NCBI GenBank assembly: GCA_031552995.1
Contig: JAVBMB010000121.1
Coordinates: 1-32,016 of the forward strand
Origin: JAVBMB01 sp031552995
Lineage (GTDB): Bacteria > Bacillota > Clostridia > Oscillospirales > Butyricicoccaceae
DNA: 32,016 bases
Direction: 5' to 3'
The translations under genes and the position numbers were made by a program. Positions 24,587 to 32,016 of this stretch are shown here, one piece after another. The notes beneath the pieces were generated by a model. That model had not been told where the DNA came from and made no database searches. It saw only the letters and a list, made by a program, of their open reading frames with translations. Positions within the stretch are counted from its first letter, which is position 1, and each line of letters begins with the position of its first letter.

Positions 24587-27043
24587 TTGACCGGTACAAC
24601 TTTAAATCCTATCATCTATGTTCCCAATCGATTGCTGACCGAGCTTGACGCGATTTCCCAATATCCCCTGACGCTTCTGATAGCGCCGTCCGGCTCGGGG
24701 AAAACAATCTCTGTTCAGGAATACTTCAGGAGAAATATTGGCGCACCCGCAAAAGCACATTGGTACATAGCCTTTGGCGAATCACTTCAAACTATTTGGA
24801 AACGGCTGTGCTCCGTTATAGCAAAAATCGACGATAAAACAGCAAATGCTCTTAGAACTTTGGAAACGCCTGTGCGGGAAAGCTTTTCCGAAATTGCAGA
24901 AATTATGCAGGGAATACGATGCACGGAGCCGACCGCTCTCGTTATTGACAATTATCAAACGATTCAGAACGGAGCGTCGTATGAACTGCTGCTTGCCTTG
25001 TCACAGCATGGCAATTGCAACCTGCATATTGTGGTGATTACACAGCAGCTGGACGACGGCGCGGTGCCGCTTAGCGCCCCGCACATCGCAAAGCTTGACG
25101 CGAAGCTTTTTTTGTTTGATGAAACGGAAACCGTGGCCTATACGGAGGATCACGGATTTCGTTTGACACATAGCGAAATCATTGAGCTTATGAACTACAC
25201 CTCAGGCTGGATTTCCGCAGTCCAGCTTCAACTGCTTCATTATCAGCTGACCGGAAGCTTTGGAAAAGACCAGGATATCGACCAGCTGCTGTGGCTGGTC
25301 GTATGGGAACCCCTCGACAGCGGCTTAAAGACGCTTTTGGCATCACTTTCATTGCTGCCGGCGATAAACGCAAAACAAGCTGCAGTTATGCTGGGAAGTG
25401 CAGACATTGGCTATATAGTAAGGCTTTTGAATAATTTTGCGTTTGTCTCGTTTGACGCCGAAAGCCAATGTTATATCCTCCACAACCTCCTTCGCACGTT
25501 CTTGCGGGAAAGATTTGAAGAACATGATGAAATAACGAAAAAGGTGTTCTACCGTCGAGCCGGGGAAGCACAGCTTTTAATCCGTGAACTGTTTTCCGCG
25601 CTTCAATTTTTTTCACTGTCCGGGGATTATGATGCGGCGCTGTCGGTGCCTTTGCGCAACAGCGATATGGTCGGCGTGGAAAGCAGTGCGCTTGATGCGG
25701 AACTGGGGAAAATTCTTTTGGAATGCCCGCATGAGAAGCAGGTAAAATATCCATACTTTTTCCTTGTTTTCGCATTCGAGCTCTATGCCCGCGGGCAGAA
25801 AGTCAGTTATGATGCCTGCCGTTCGGTTGTCCTTGAGGCAATAAGGATATGTGAAGCCAATAATGACGCAGGATTTAGGAAAATCCGCGGAGAATATCAG
25901 TTTTTGTGCGCCCTTTCCGCGTTTAACAATATCGAGGAAATGGGTAAGTTTCATAATGCGGCGCTCGCCGATTTAGGCGGCCCCTCCGGCATATTTGACT
26001 TTACAAGCTCATGGACGCCCGCATCCCCATCTGTGCTGTATATGTACTGGCGGAGCATTGGCGCTCTTTCTGATGAAATCTTGCTGTTAGAGAAGCATTT
26101 GCCTGTTTATTACACCTTGACAAACGGACATGGCATGGGCGGCCCCGCGCTTATGCAGGCCGAGGCTGCGCTGAATTCCGGCAGGCTGTCCGGTGCGGAG
26201 GCTCTTTGCCACAAGGCAATCTATCTTTCCAGTTCAAAGCAACAGGACAGCGTTTGTTTGGGTTCTGAGTTTGTTTTGGCGCGGATTGCAATGCTGCGGG
26301 GAGATCCGGACGAATATACCTCTTGCATTTCCGGGCTTCGCAGCCGGTTGCTGTTTGGAAAAGAGAACGCCCTCCGGCTTACATATGACCTGTGTCTGGC
26401 GTGGCTCTCGCTCTGTCTTGGCTCAAAGGATAGCTTTCCGCACTGGCTTTTGAGTAAACAAAGTATTCACGAGCACGTTTACGGACAAAACACCAGCTTT
26501 GCCATGTTGGTCTACACAAAAATCCTTCTTGTTACGCATGATTTTAATAAGCTTTTCGGCATAACGGACGTGCTGTTAAATAAGGCGGAATCGGTTCCTA
26601 TTCAGCTGGCAAGGGTTTATTATTTAATATACATGGCGTGCGCAAAAATCATGACGGGAAACCAAGATGATGCCGCAAAGTATTTACGCAAAGCACTTGA
26701 TATCGCGCTTCCCGACCAAGTTTACCTGCCGTTTGCGGAACACTGGGTCTGGCTGACAAACATATTGCCGGAGGTCAGAACTCATATTTCCGACCAACAG
26801 GGAATCGACCGTATAATAAGCATGTGTGCCAAGCAAAAATCCGGCGTAATGCGAATCGGGAGGGCGCTTAACAAGACGAAAAGCTCTCTCACCGTGCGCG
26901 AGCTTGAAATTGTACAGCTTGTTAAGCAAGGAAAAACGAATAAGGAGATCGCCGATATATTGTTTATCACGCCCGAAACGGTGAAAATGGCGCTTAAAAA
27001 AATATTTCAAAAACTGGATGTTCGTTCGAGATTTCAGATTTAA
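24587..27043 (+). CDS. MalT/LuxR-family ATP-dependent regulator
   Basis: The 818-residue protein begins with a STAND-type ATPase: NRLLTELD, P-loop APSGSGKT (33-40) and Walker B TALVIDNYQ near residue 110. A long helical-repeat middle region could bind an inducer, as in MalT. Residues 767-818 are a LuxR-type helix-turn-helix (LTVRELEIVQLVKQGKTNKEIADILFITPETVK). Such proteins activate genes when a small ligand and ATP are bound. Position just after the sulfatase operon suggests that it controls it, perhaps in response to a sulfated compound. This is inference; no operator was identified. A TTG start with GGGGGAGGGG seven bases upstream was chosen. Confidence 0.88.
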   Translation: MTGTTLNPIIYVPNRLLTELDAISQYPLTLLIAPSGSGKTISVQEYFRRNIGAPAKAHWYIAFGESLQTIWKRLCSVIAKIDDKTANALRTLETPVRESFSEIAEIMQGIRCTEPTALVIDNYQTIQNGASYELLLALSQHGNCNLHIVVITQQLDDGAVPLSAPHIAKLDAKLFLFDETETVAYTEDHGFRLTHSEIIELMNYTSGWISAVQLQLLHYQLTGSFGKDQDIDQLLWLVVWEPLDSGLKTLLASLSLLPAINAKQAAVMLGSADIGYIVRLLNNFAFVSFDAESQCYILHNLLRTFLRERFEEHDEITKKVFYRRAGEAQLLIRELFSALQFFSLSGDYDAALSVPLRNSDMVGVESSALDAELGKILLECPHEKQVKYPYFFLVFAFELYARGQKVSYDACRSVVLEAIRICEANNDAGFRKIRGEYQFLCALSAFNNIEEMGKFHNAALADLGGPSGIFDFTSSWTPASPSVLYMYWRSIGALSDEILLLEKHLPVYYTLTNGHGMGGPALMQAEAALNSGRLSGAEALCHKAIYLSSSKQQDSVCLGSEFVLARIAMLRGDPDEYTSCISGLRSRLLFGKENALRLTYDLCLAWLSLCLGSKDSFPHWLLSKQSIHEHVYGQNTSFAMLVYTKILLVTHDFNKLFGITDVLLNKAESVPIQLARVYYLIYMACAKIMTGNQDDAAKYLRKALDIALPDQVYLPFAEHWVWLTNILPEVRTHISDQQGIDRIISMCAKQKSGVMRIGRALNKTKSSLTVRELEIVQLVKQGKTNKEIADILFITPETVKMALKKIFQKLDVRSRFQI

Positions 27044-27107
27044 TTTTGAAAAACGAAGAGTACTATATTCTTTGTTTTTGCCTTTGCATTGCAAAGAATA
27101 GCAAACT

Positions 27108-27155
27108 AAAAAGAACGCCTATTGTAATCCAGATATGCAGCAGGCGTTCTTTTTT
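27108..27155. terminator. Terminator after the LuxR-type gene
   Basis: AAAAAGAACGCCT and AGGCGTTCTTTTTT form a 13-bp stem over a 21-nt loop, with a T-run at the end and an A-run at the start. The rest of the gap from 27156 to 27356 shows no gene that I can support. Confidence 0.75.
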
Positions 27156-27356
27156 CATTTTCAACCATGCGCCGCCTGTAGTGATTCTGTTCCGCATCAC
27201 CATCGACATCTCGCCGTGTATTGTTTTCTCTGCCGTCCGCCCGGCCTGCCGTCGATGATTCCGGCTTTCTGCACGGCATTTGGAGTGTGAAAAAGTGCGT
27301 TGAACTCTATACGGTAGGGCATCGTTAAAAAGATTAATATACATTTGAGCAACCGC

Positions 27357-27385
27357 TTGAATTTTACAGATAATTCTGGTATAGT
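27357..27385 (+). promoter_or_regulatory. Promoter of the tandem TetR genes
   Basis: TTGAAT (27357-27362), a 17-bp spacer and TATAGT (27380-27385), with an extended -10 TGG. The first TetR start codon is 24 bp downstream, so the untranslated leader is short. Confidence 0.6.
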
Positions 27386-27408
27386 GGCGTTGTTAGGGGG
27401 GAGGTCGA

Positions 27409-28026
27409 ATGGCCGACAATTCTGCCAGAAAGCAAGAGATTGTGGACGCGTCAATTTACCTTTTCGCGTCTGAGGGCTACAACAAATGTACGGTGCGGAA
27501 TATCGCAGAAAAAGTTGGTATCACAAATCCGGCGCTTTTTTATTACTTCAAGACAAAAGAGGCCATTCTCCAAAGCCTGCTGGAAGAATACAAGGGGCTG
27601 TTCGCGGCGGGGCGCGTTCCGGTCGAGGAGCTTGTTAGTATAGCGGGGCACGAGCCGCTGGCTGATGTGTTCGTCCGGATTTTTCATCCTCTCGCGCCAC
27701 CGGGCGCGGCATATGAGCGGTCTGTCAATCTTTTTATAGCAATTGAGTCGCTCAAACACGAACACGAGGGCGCAAAGCGGATTTATAACGAGTATACGAA
27801 CGAGGGCAGCCGGAGGTACATTGAGGAGGTCCTCATAGCTCTTATCGAAGCGGGAATATGCAAGCCTGTCGACACATACTGGGCGTCCTACTATTTTCAC
27901 AGCTTCGCCCTCAAGTTATACGGGGACGCGCTGTACAGCAATCTCGACTACGAACAGAGTATGTTAAAATACCGTGACGGCATCCGCACATTTTGCGCGT
28001 TCTTCGAACAAATACTTAAAATGTAA
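27409..28026 (+). CDS. TetR family regulator, first of a pair
   Basis: A 205-residue protein with an N-terminal TetR DNA-binding domain: RKQEIVDASIYLFASEGYNKCTVRNIAEKVGITNPALFYYFKTKEAIL. The ligand-binding C-terminal half (about 60-205) is helical and not diagnostic. TetR proteins are dimeric repressors released by small molecules. GGGGGAGG lies just upstream of the ATG. The second TetR gene starts 15 bp after its stop codon. No efflux pump or enzyme is attached to the pair in this window, so the target may be the pair itself, the downstream kinase or genes elsewhere. Confidence 0.9.
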   Translation: MADNSARKQEIVDASIYLFASEGYNKCTVRNIAEKVGITNPALFYYFKTKEAILQSLLEEYKGLFAAGRVPVEELVSIAGHEPLADVFVRIFHPLAPPGAAYERSVNLFIAIESLKHEHEGAKRIYNEYTNEGSRRYIEEVLIALIEAGICKPVDTYWASYYFHSFALKLYGDALYSNLDYEQSMLKYRDGIRTFCAFFEQILKM

Positions 28027-28041
28027 AGGAGAGGGATAGAA

Positions 28042-28662
28042 ATGCCGTCCGACACAAAAAAACGGGTGTACTTAGCAGCAGTCGATCTTTTCTCCAAGAA
28101 GGGATATACCGGTACATCGCTAAGCGAGATTGCGGAAATGGTCGGCCTGCGTCAGGCGTCACTCTATAATTATTACAAGGCGAAAGATGACCTGCTGACC
28201 GCCGTTTTCAGGGATTTCGAGGAAAGCTATACACGCCACCGCCCAACGCCAGAGACGATTTTGTCCACCGCCGAGAACCAGTCGCTCGAGGCGGCGCTTG
28301 CTGCCATTTTCTACCGTTTCGACGCGGGCGAGGAAACCGACAGGATGATGAAGGTCACAAAGATTGTATTTTCGCTAAAATATGAAGATCCGCGCGCCGC
28401 CGATCTTATGAACAGGATTATGCTGGACGGCGCTCTTGCCGTGCGTCAGGATATTTTTGACGTGCTTCAGACGGCAGGAAAAATCAAGAAGTGCGACACG
28501 CGCTGGCTGGCATATATGTTTTTCAGCTTTTCGTTCGTCATTTTGCAGAGACTCCTGCTGCACGACCTTGTCATCGACGAGGTGGCTGATGATTTCTCCG
28601 AAGGAATCAAGTATATGGCCGTCACCTACGCGCAACTGCTTAATCCGTCATCGCCCGTTTAG
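28042..28662 (+). CDS. TetR family regulator, second of a pair
   Basis: A 206-residue TetR-type protein (TKKRVYLAAVDLFSKKGYTGTSLSEIAEMVGLRQASLYNYYKAKDDLL, then a helical effector domain). It is similar in plan to its upstream neighbour but clearly diverged, especially in the recognition helix (RQASLYNYY versus NPALFYYF), so the two should bind different operators. AAGGAGAGG precedes the ATG. Two different TetR genes in one transcript suggests a heterodimer or a two-input switch; neither is proven. A weak terminator hairpin follows at 28661. Confidence 0.9.
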   Translation: MPSDTKKRVYLAAVDLFSKKGYTGTSLSEIAEMVGLRQASLYNYYKAKDDLLTAVFRDFEESYTRHRPTPETILSTAENQSLEAALAAIFYRFDAGEETDRMMKVTKIVFSLKYEDPRAADLMNRIMLDGALAVRQDIFDVLQTAGKIKKCDTRWLAYMFFSFSFVILQRLLLHDLVIDEVADDFSEGIKYMAVTYAQLLNPSSPV

Positions 28663-28691
28663 CTTGCCGGGTCAGCAGCGGGAAGCTTTTT
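28661..28691 (+). terminator. Weak terminator after the TetR pair
   Basis: AGCTTGCC pairs with GGGAAGCT (one mismatch) and TTTTT follows. It begins at the second TetR stop codon. Confidence 0.4.
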
Positions 28692-29212
28692 CCGTACACC
28701 AAGTCAACCTCCATCGCGTCCTTCTGATGGATTTCAGTTAAGCGCAAGTTGAAACCGACTCCAGGCGGCGGCCGATACAAGTCAATTAGTCTCCCACACA
28801 TTCTTGTATGCCAGGTTTATATATGCATTATTGCCGGTTCTTCGTTTCCGGGCTGACGGAGAAGCGACACATAGCGGGCTTCGGGCACGACCTGTTCGAT
28901 ATCCGAGGCATTTACGGTATCGTTCCGCGAGGCCTGCCGCCTCGCCGGGCTCCGCGACGGTCAGGAATAAGCTTGCATATGGTACTCAGCCTGTTTTGCA
29001 GCTTCCCGGCAGGGCTGACGCTGTACTGATGCTGTTGGGCTTTGCGGAGTAAACAAAAGCGCTTGTGGCCTGCAGATAATACGAACGAAGATACCCGCTT
29101 CCATAGAACCTAGTGTAAAGACCGTGGTATATTGCCAATGCGCGCAATGCTCTGATACAAATGCTTAAACAAAAATTGAAGATAAAAGGTACACTGGGAG
29201 GGGGCGCTGTCT
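28692..29212. other. Gene-free region before the sensor kinase
   Basis: About 520 bp without a gene that I can support. Short open frames near 28804-29052 have no ribosome binding site, and their Arg/Pro-rich translation does not look like a known protein. GAGGC-N5-GCCTC (around 28930) forms a small hairpin. Possible kinase promoter sequences near 29136 are weak. Confidence 0.4.
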
Positions 29213-30616
29213 ATGGGTTCATTTGCGGCCATACTAACTGCGTTTGCGTTAAATATCTTTTCGCTGATATGCAAAATAATCGTGAACTGGGTTTGTGTTT
29301 CTGAGACATTTTATCTTACGAAAACAAAAGTGCGGGCCGGAAGAATGCTGTTTGGGCTGTTGCTGATGTCTGCGGCTGAGCTTACCCCGCTGTTTATTGC
29401 CGCAATCTTTTACCCCGACACGGATATGAACGCGGTTGTTTACTGCTTACTCGTATTTCCAAACCCTCTTTTTTTGTTTTTGTATCGCTTTATTTATCGT
29501 AATATTTTCCAGTGTCATTCCGGCGCTTCGCTGATGTCACTGGAATGGCTTATGAATACCAGATATATTAGCTTGCTGGTATATGCTTTCTTCAACATCC
29601 TTTGGGCGGGAATTTTAAATGACAATCTTCTATGGAATAGTGCGTTTGTGCCTGATTTTCTGGGATTGGTTTCGGCGACTTTGGTAGCAATTTTGACATA
29701 CAGAATTTTCATAAAGATCGTAAATACCACAAAGCATTACTTTATTCTCCCGCATGATTACATGCCAAAAAGCATAGACAAAAGCCTTCTTGGCAATTTT
29801 CTTTCAATATTATATACATATATTCTGCTTGTTTCAGTTCGGTTGTTATTCATACCCGGAGAACAATACCGTCCTTCCTTCAGCATAAACGCTCTGGCTG
29901 TTTTTTTTGTGCTGATATTGTTGCAGTGTTACAGGGCGGTTGACCAATATCAGAAAACAAGGAATACCATGTATGAATATCAGGCGAAGCAAGCCTCAGA
30001 ATACATCGAGACCCTTTTGCATACCACTTCTGAATTCCGTCAAATCAAACATGATTTTTATAATGTACTTCAAACCTATGAGGGATATTTTGATTTGGGT
30101 GATATGGATGGTTTGCGAAGATATCATAATAGTCTTTTGAATGTTACCGTTGACGCCGGGGAGAATCTTTCTATGCTTGAAGCTCTCCATGCGCGCGCTC
30201 CCATCTATTCTCTGTTCAAAATCAAGAAAGACTTGGCAGAACACAACGGCGTACTCCTTATGATACAGGGTGCTGATAACATGGCCAATATCGGCATGAA
30301 CGATTTAGATTTATGCCGCATCCTCAGTAACCTGTTGGATAACGCCATTCAGGCGGCAATGGAATCAGACAGAAAGGAAGTTTTGATTTCCGGCCGTCAA
30401 GAAGAAAATACCGTTATTCTGCAAATCAAAAACTATACGGCGCATTCTGTAGATGTTGAACAGATTTTTAATGAAGGTTATACCACTAAGTTTTCACATA
30501 GCGGGCATGGGCTCATGTCTGTCAAGCGCATCATGGACAGCTACAACGGTTACAGTATTGATGTACAATGCACGGATAACGTATTTGTTGTATCTTTGCA
30601 TCTCGGTGTATTATGA
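29213..30616 (+). CDS. GHKL sensor histidine kinase, AgrC-like, orphan
   Basis: The 467-residue protein has six or more hydrophobic helices in residues 1-235, a linker helix (about 240-270) and a cytoplasmic kinase part. The likely phosphoacceptor is the His of RQIKHDFYNVLQ (about residue 281). The N-box is RILSNLLDNAIQAA (about 370), and GHGLMSVKRIMDSY forms the G-box. This is the GHKL/HK10 type used by peptide-sensing systems such as AgrC. Such kinases usually pair with a LytTR response regulator, and none is adjacent here, nor is a peptide precursor recognised. ATG 29213 follows GGGAGGGGG by nine bases. A large palindrome lies downstream. Confidence 0.88.
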   Translation: MGSFAAILTAFALNIFSLICKIIVNWVCVSETFYLTKTKVRAGRMLFGLLLMSAAELTPLFIAAIFYPDTDMNAVVYCLLVFPNPLFLFLYRFIYRNIFQCHSGASLMSLEWLMNTRYISLLVYAFFNILWAGILNDNLLWNSAFVPDFLGLVSATLVAILTYRIFIKIVNTTKHYFILPHDYMPKSIDKSLLGNFLSILYTYILLVSVRLLFIPGEQYRPSFSINALAVFFVLILLQCYRAVDQYQKTRNTMYEYQAKQASEYIETLLHTTSEFRQIKHDFYNVLQTYEGYFDLGDMDGLRRYHNSLLNVTVDAGENLSMLEALHARAPIYSLFKIKKDLAEHNGVLLMIQGADNMANIGMNDLDLCRILSNLLDNAIQAAMESDRKEVLISGRQEENTVILQIKNYTAHSVDVEQIFNEGYTTKFSHSGHGLMSVKRIMDSYNGYSIDVQCTDNVFVVSLHLGVL

Positions 30617-30715
30617 TCGGCACACAGCCGCCTTATGGACCTATTGCGCGGTAATATAGCGCCGAATATCCCACCAAGCCGAAGGGAGACCTCCGGCTGT
30701 TTCCGTTCTTGGTTG

Positions 30716-30761
30716 TTATATAACTGCAGGGGAGGCTATAGCCTCCCCTGCAGTTATATAA
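30716..30761. repeat. 46-bp perfect palindrome, probable bidirectional terminator
   Basis: Each half is 23 bp (TTATATAACTGCAGGGGAGGCTA and its exact complement), without a spacer. The GC-rich core and AT-rich ends suit a terminator for the convergent kinase gene and the leftward small-protein gene. Perfect palindromes of this size are usually unstable, so its retention is notable. Confidence 0.75.
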
Positions 30762-30898
30762 TCGCGATTAGACTCAGTAGGTTTTACGTCTTTTTTTGGC
30801 GGATTCTTAATAACGGTGTTCCTGCTATCATGCGCACCGCATCCACACCTCATAATCAGGTACGCAATGCTTTATGTCAGATGCCCGAATTGCTGGGA

Positions 30899-31126
30899 CT
30901 ATTCCTGGTATTTATAACGAATGACCACAAATTGAACCACAGCGGCAATTATTACAAATGCAATCGCAAACCGGTTAATATAACGATCCGCATCAACATA
31001 TGCGCTTCCATCAACGTAATCAAGGTAATGGCAGACATCCGCCGCAATAATAATTAAGGCTATTGCAAAAACGCTTATACTTGTCACAATTATCTGCAGC
31101 AATAATTTGCCGAATCGCGCATCCAT
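30899..31126 (-). CDS. Small two-helix membrane protein, unknown
   Basis: A 75-residue protein with two hydrophobic helices: LLLQIIVTSISVFAIALIIIA (about 8-28) and FAIAFVIIAAVVQFVVI (about 53-69). They are joined by an acidic, Asp/Tyr-rich loop (CHYLDYVDGSAYVDADRY). No family was recognised. AAGGAGG precedes the ATG. It begins 21 bp after the secreted protein at 31148-31708 ends, so the two share a transcript. The pairing of a secreted product with a small membrane protein could be a toxin/immunity or surface-assembly arrangement, but nothing in the sequence proves that. Confidence 0.65.
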   Translation of the reverse strand: MDARFGKLLLQIIVTSISVFAIALIIIAADVCHYLDYVDGSAYVDADRYINRFAIAFVIIAAVVQFVVIRYKYQE

Positions 31127-31147
31127 TTACACCACCCTCCTTATCCA

Positions 31148-31708
31148 CTAATAGTCTGGATGCCAATCATAATCCCAGTCAATAAAGGTATCGACATACG
31201 CTGTCTTGGTATCCATAGCTTCTTTTGTTCCGGTATAATTATTATATCGGAAGTAAGTCTGCACTATTTTATGCACCTGTATTTTGGGCCGAAAGGTGAT
31301 GGTTCTTCTCTCGCCGGCAGGAATCTCGATGGAATAGGAGGTTGCGTACTCTTGGTATTGGCCTATGACAACCCCGAGCTCCACGCCAATTAAGCTCAAT
31401 CCAATGGGATACTCGCCACTGATGGTAGCGGTGAATGACCTGTTGTAGCCAGTTTGGTTGGTAATAGAGAGTGTTGCCGGCCCGCGCCCAGTGGGGCCAG
31501 TGCGCCAAGCGCCGAACTTGAGCTGATGAGGAGTATTGGATGTGATTTCCCAATAGTAAGAGTATATTGGGTCGGTTCTAGTCACAACTATCTCATCACT
31601 ATTACTTCCTGCCGCAAAGTCCTGTGCGGCCAGTGAATTGAACTGAAAAGAAAAGAGAAGAGCAAATGCCAATACAGCCGCAGTAAAATGCCTAAAAATC
31701 TTTTTCAT
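31148..31708 (-). CDS. Secreted protein of unknown function
   Basis: The 186-residue protein has a Sec signal peptide (MKKIFRHFTAAVLAFALLFSFQFNSLAAQ) with cleavage near residue 29. The mature part is about 155 residues, aromatic and Thr/Ser-rich, and strand-forming: YYWEITSNTPHQLKFGAW, TGYNRSFTATISGEY, IEIPAGERRTITFRP. It has no cysteine, so it probably forms a beta-sandwich. It ends WDYDWHPDY. I do not recognise a family. AAAAGGAG is seven bases before ATG 31708; the in-frame upstream ATG at 31804 lacks one and would not give a signal peptide at the N-terminus. It is followed by the small membrane protein at 30899. Confidence 0.7.
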   Translation of the reverse strand: MKKIFRHFTAAVLAFALLFSFQFNSLAAQDFAAGSNSDEIVVTRTDPIYSYYWEITSNTPHQLKFGAWRTGPTGRGPATLSITNQTGYNRSFTATISGEYPIGLSLIGVELGVVIGQYQEYATSYSIEIPAGERRTITFRPKIQVHKIVQTYFRYNNYTGTKEAMDTKTAYVDTFIDWDYDWHPDY

Positions 31709-31879
31709 GGCCAGACTCCTTTTCTGTAAATAAAAGTCATATATGATGCGGAAATACGACAGCGGCAAGTCTTCACAGGGCTTTCGTTCTCTGTATCCCG
31801 TCAAATACTATTTGTGGCAGGCGCCGGCGTTGATGACCAGCTTACAGCCGCCCGTAAAACGGCGGCCAGCGGCACATTT

Positions 31880-31909
31880 TCATCGGGCTCGCCGTGACGT
31901 CTTCTTCAC
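31880..31909 (-). CDS. Doubtful 9-residue peptide after a strong ribosome binding site
   Basis: AGGAGG (31921-31916) followed after six bases by GTG opens MKKTSRRAR, ending at TGA. It overlaps nothing and directly follows the partial membrane protein. It might be a decayed next gene in the operon. A stem, GCCGCCC/GGGCGGC-like (31849-31868), lies downstream. Confidence 0.2.
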   Translation of the reverse strand: MKKTSRRAR

Positions 31910-31912
31910 CGT

Positions 31913-32016
31913 TTACCTCCTTTTCCGGTCGCTATCCTTCCTTTTATATAATAGCCCAAAGGCGAAAATCGCCGCGCACGATGAAAACAAAAAGAGGCCG
32001 CGATACCCCCGCAGCC
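31913..32016 (-). CDS. C-terminal end of a membrane or wall-anchored protein (partial)
   Basis: The reading frame enters from the window edge and reads RGYRGLFLFSSCAAIFAFGLLYKRKDSDRKRR to TAA at 31913. A single hydrophobic helix followed by a strongly basic tail at the very C-terminus is typical of sortase substrates and other membrane-anchored proteins. The part that would hold an LPxTG-type motif lies outside the window. Stops in the other frames make this the most protein-like reading. Confidence 0.4.
   Translation of the reverse strand, partial: LRGYRGLFLFSSCAAIFAFGLLYKRKDSDRKRR

Noticed and set aside
27063..27158. 31-residue minus-strand ORF with one hydrophobic helix and charged ends (MKKERLLHIWIT...)
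   Set aside because: It looks like a small membrane peptide, but it has no ribosome binding site and its first codons lie in the arm of a clear terminator hairpin. It remains a weak possibility.
28804..29052. Two overlapping short frames before the sensor kinase
   Set aside because: No ribosome binding site; Arg/Pro-rich translation; no match to any family that I recognise.
1..32016. tRNA, rRNA, CRISPR arrays, complete insertion sequences and prophage genes
   Set aside because: I looked for tRNA-like cloverleaf signatures, regularly spaced repeats, transposase motifs and integrases on both strands and found none that I could support.

Overview
The window looks like chromosomal DNA of an anaerobic Gram-positive bacterium of the Clostridia type, at moderate GC. 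This is an inference. The supporting signs are strong AGGAGG-type ribosome binding sites, a sortase-type wall-anchor tail (IPATG), lipobox and Sec signal peptides, a radical-SAM anaerobic sulfatase maturase, a PadR-DUF1048 operon and an AgrC-like GHKL kinase. No tRNA, rRNA, CRISPR array or intact insertion sequence was seen.

Layout. (1) 81-1972: a small zinc-ribbon protein, a cluster of hairpins, then a leftward MFS efflux-type transporter. The MFS gene has a well-formed sigma-70 promoter, an 8-codon leader ORF and a hairpin that buries its Shine-Dalgarno sequence, so it is a probable translational attenuator. (2) 1973-9964: a 560-bp AT-rich gene-free region with repeated GGTTACAT motifs, an orphan solute-binding lipoprotein and a giant modular surface adhesin. 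The adhesin carries a vWA domain, SpaA/MucBP-like and DUF11-like modules and a long helical insertion. Its wall-anchor tail is out of frame because of one extra C in a six-C tract. (3) 10101-11587: a doubtful tiny basic ORF and an imidazolonepropionase-like amidohydrolase. (4) 11864-13728, leftward: PadR, two DUF1048 proteins (4-nt overlaps) and a DUF1801-type protein. (5) 13919-16647: an unknown exported protein, an unknown Cys/Pro-rich protein and, divergent from it, a Dph6-like ATP pyrophosphatase.

(6) 17228-27043 is the functional core: HdeD-like and GAP-family membrane proteins, a DUF1269 protein, a SulP anion transporter with STAS domain, a DUF202 protein, an anaerobic sulfatase maturase and a Cys-type arylsulfatase. 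All run in the same direction with short gaps or overlaps. A terminator follows, then a MalT/LuxR-like regulator. The maturase would convert the sulfatase active-site Cys99 to formylglycine, the sulfatase would release sulfate, and SulP would move sulfate or another anion. The role of the four small membrane or membrane-associated proteins is open.

(7) 27409-32016: two tandem TetR regulators, an orphan GHKL sensor kinase, a 46-bp perfect palindrome and a leftward group. The leftward group is a partial membrane or wall-anchored protein tail at the window edge, a secreted protein and a two-TM peptide.

The strongest leads are the C-tract that would switch the adhesin between anchored and released forms, the MFS leader-peptide attenuator, the helical insertion in an adhesin beta-domain, and the sulfatase operon with its accessory membrane proteins.
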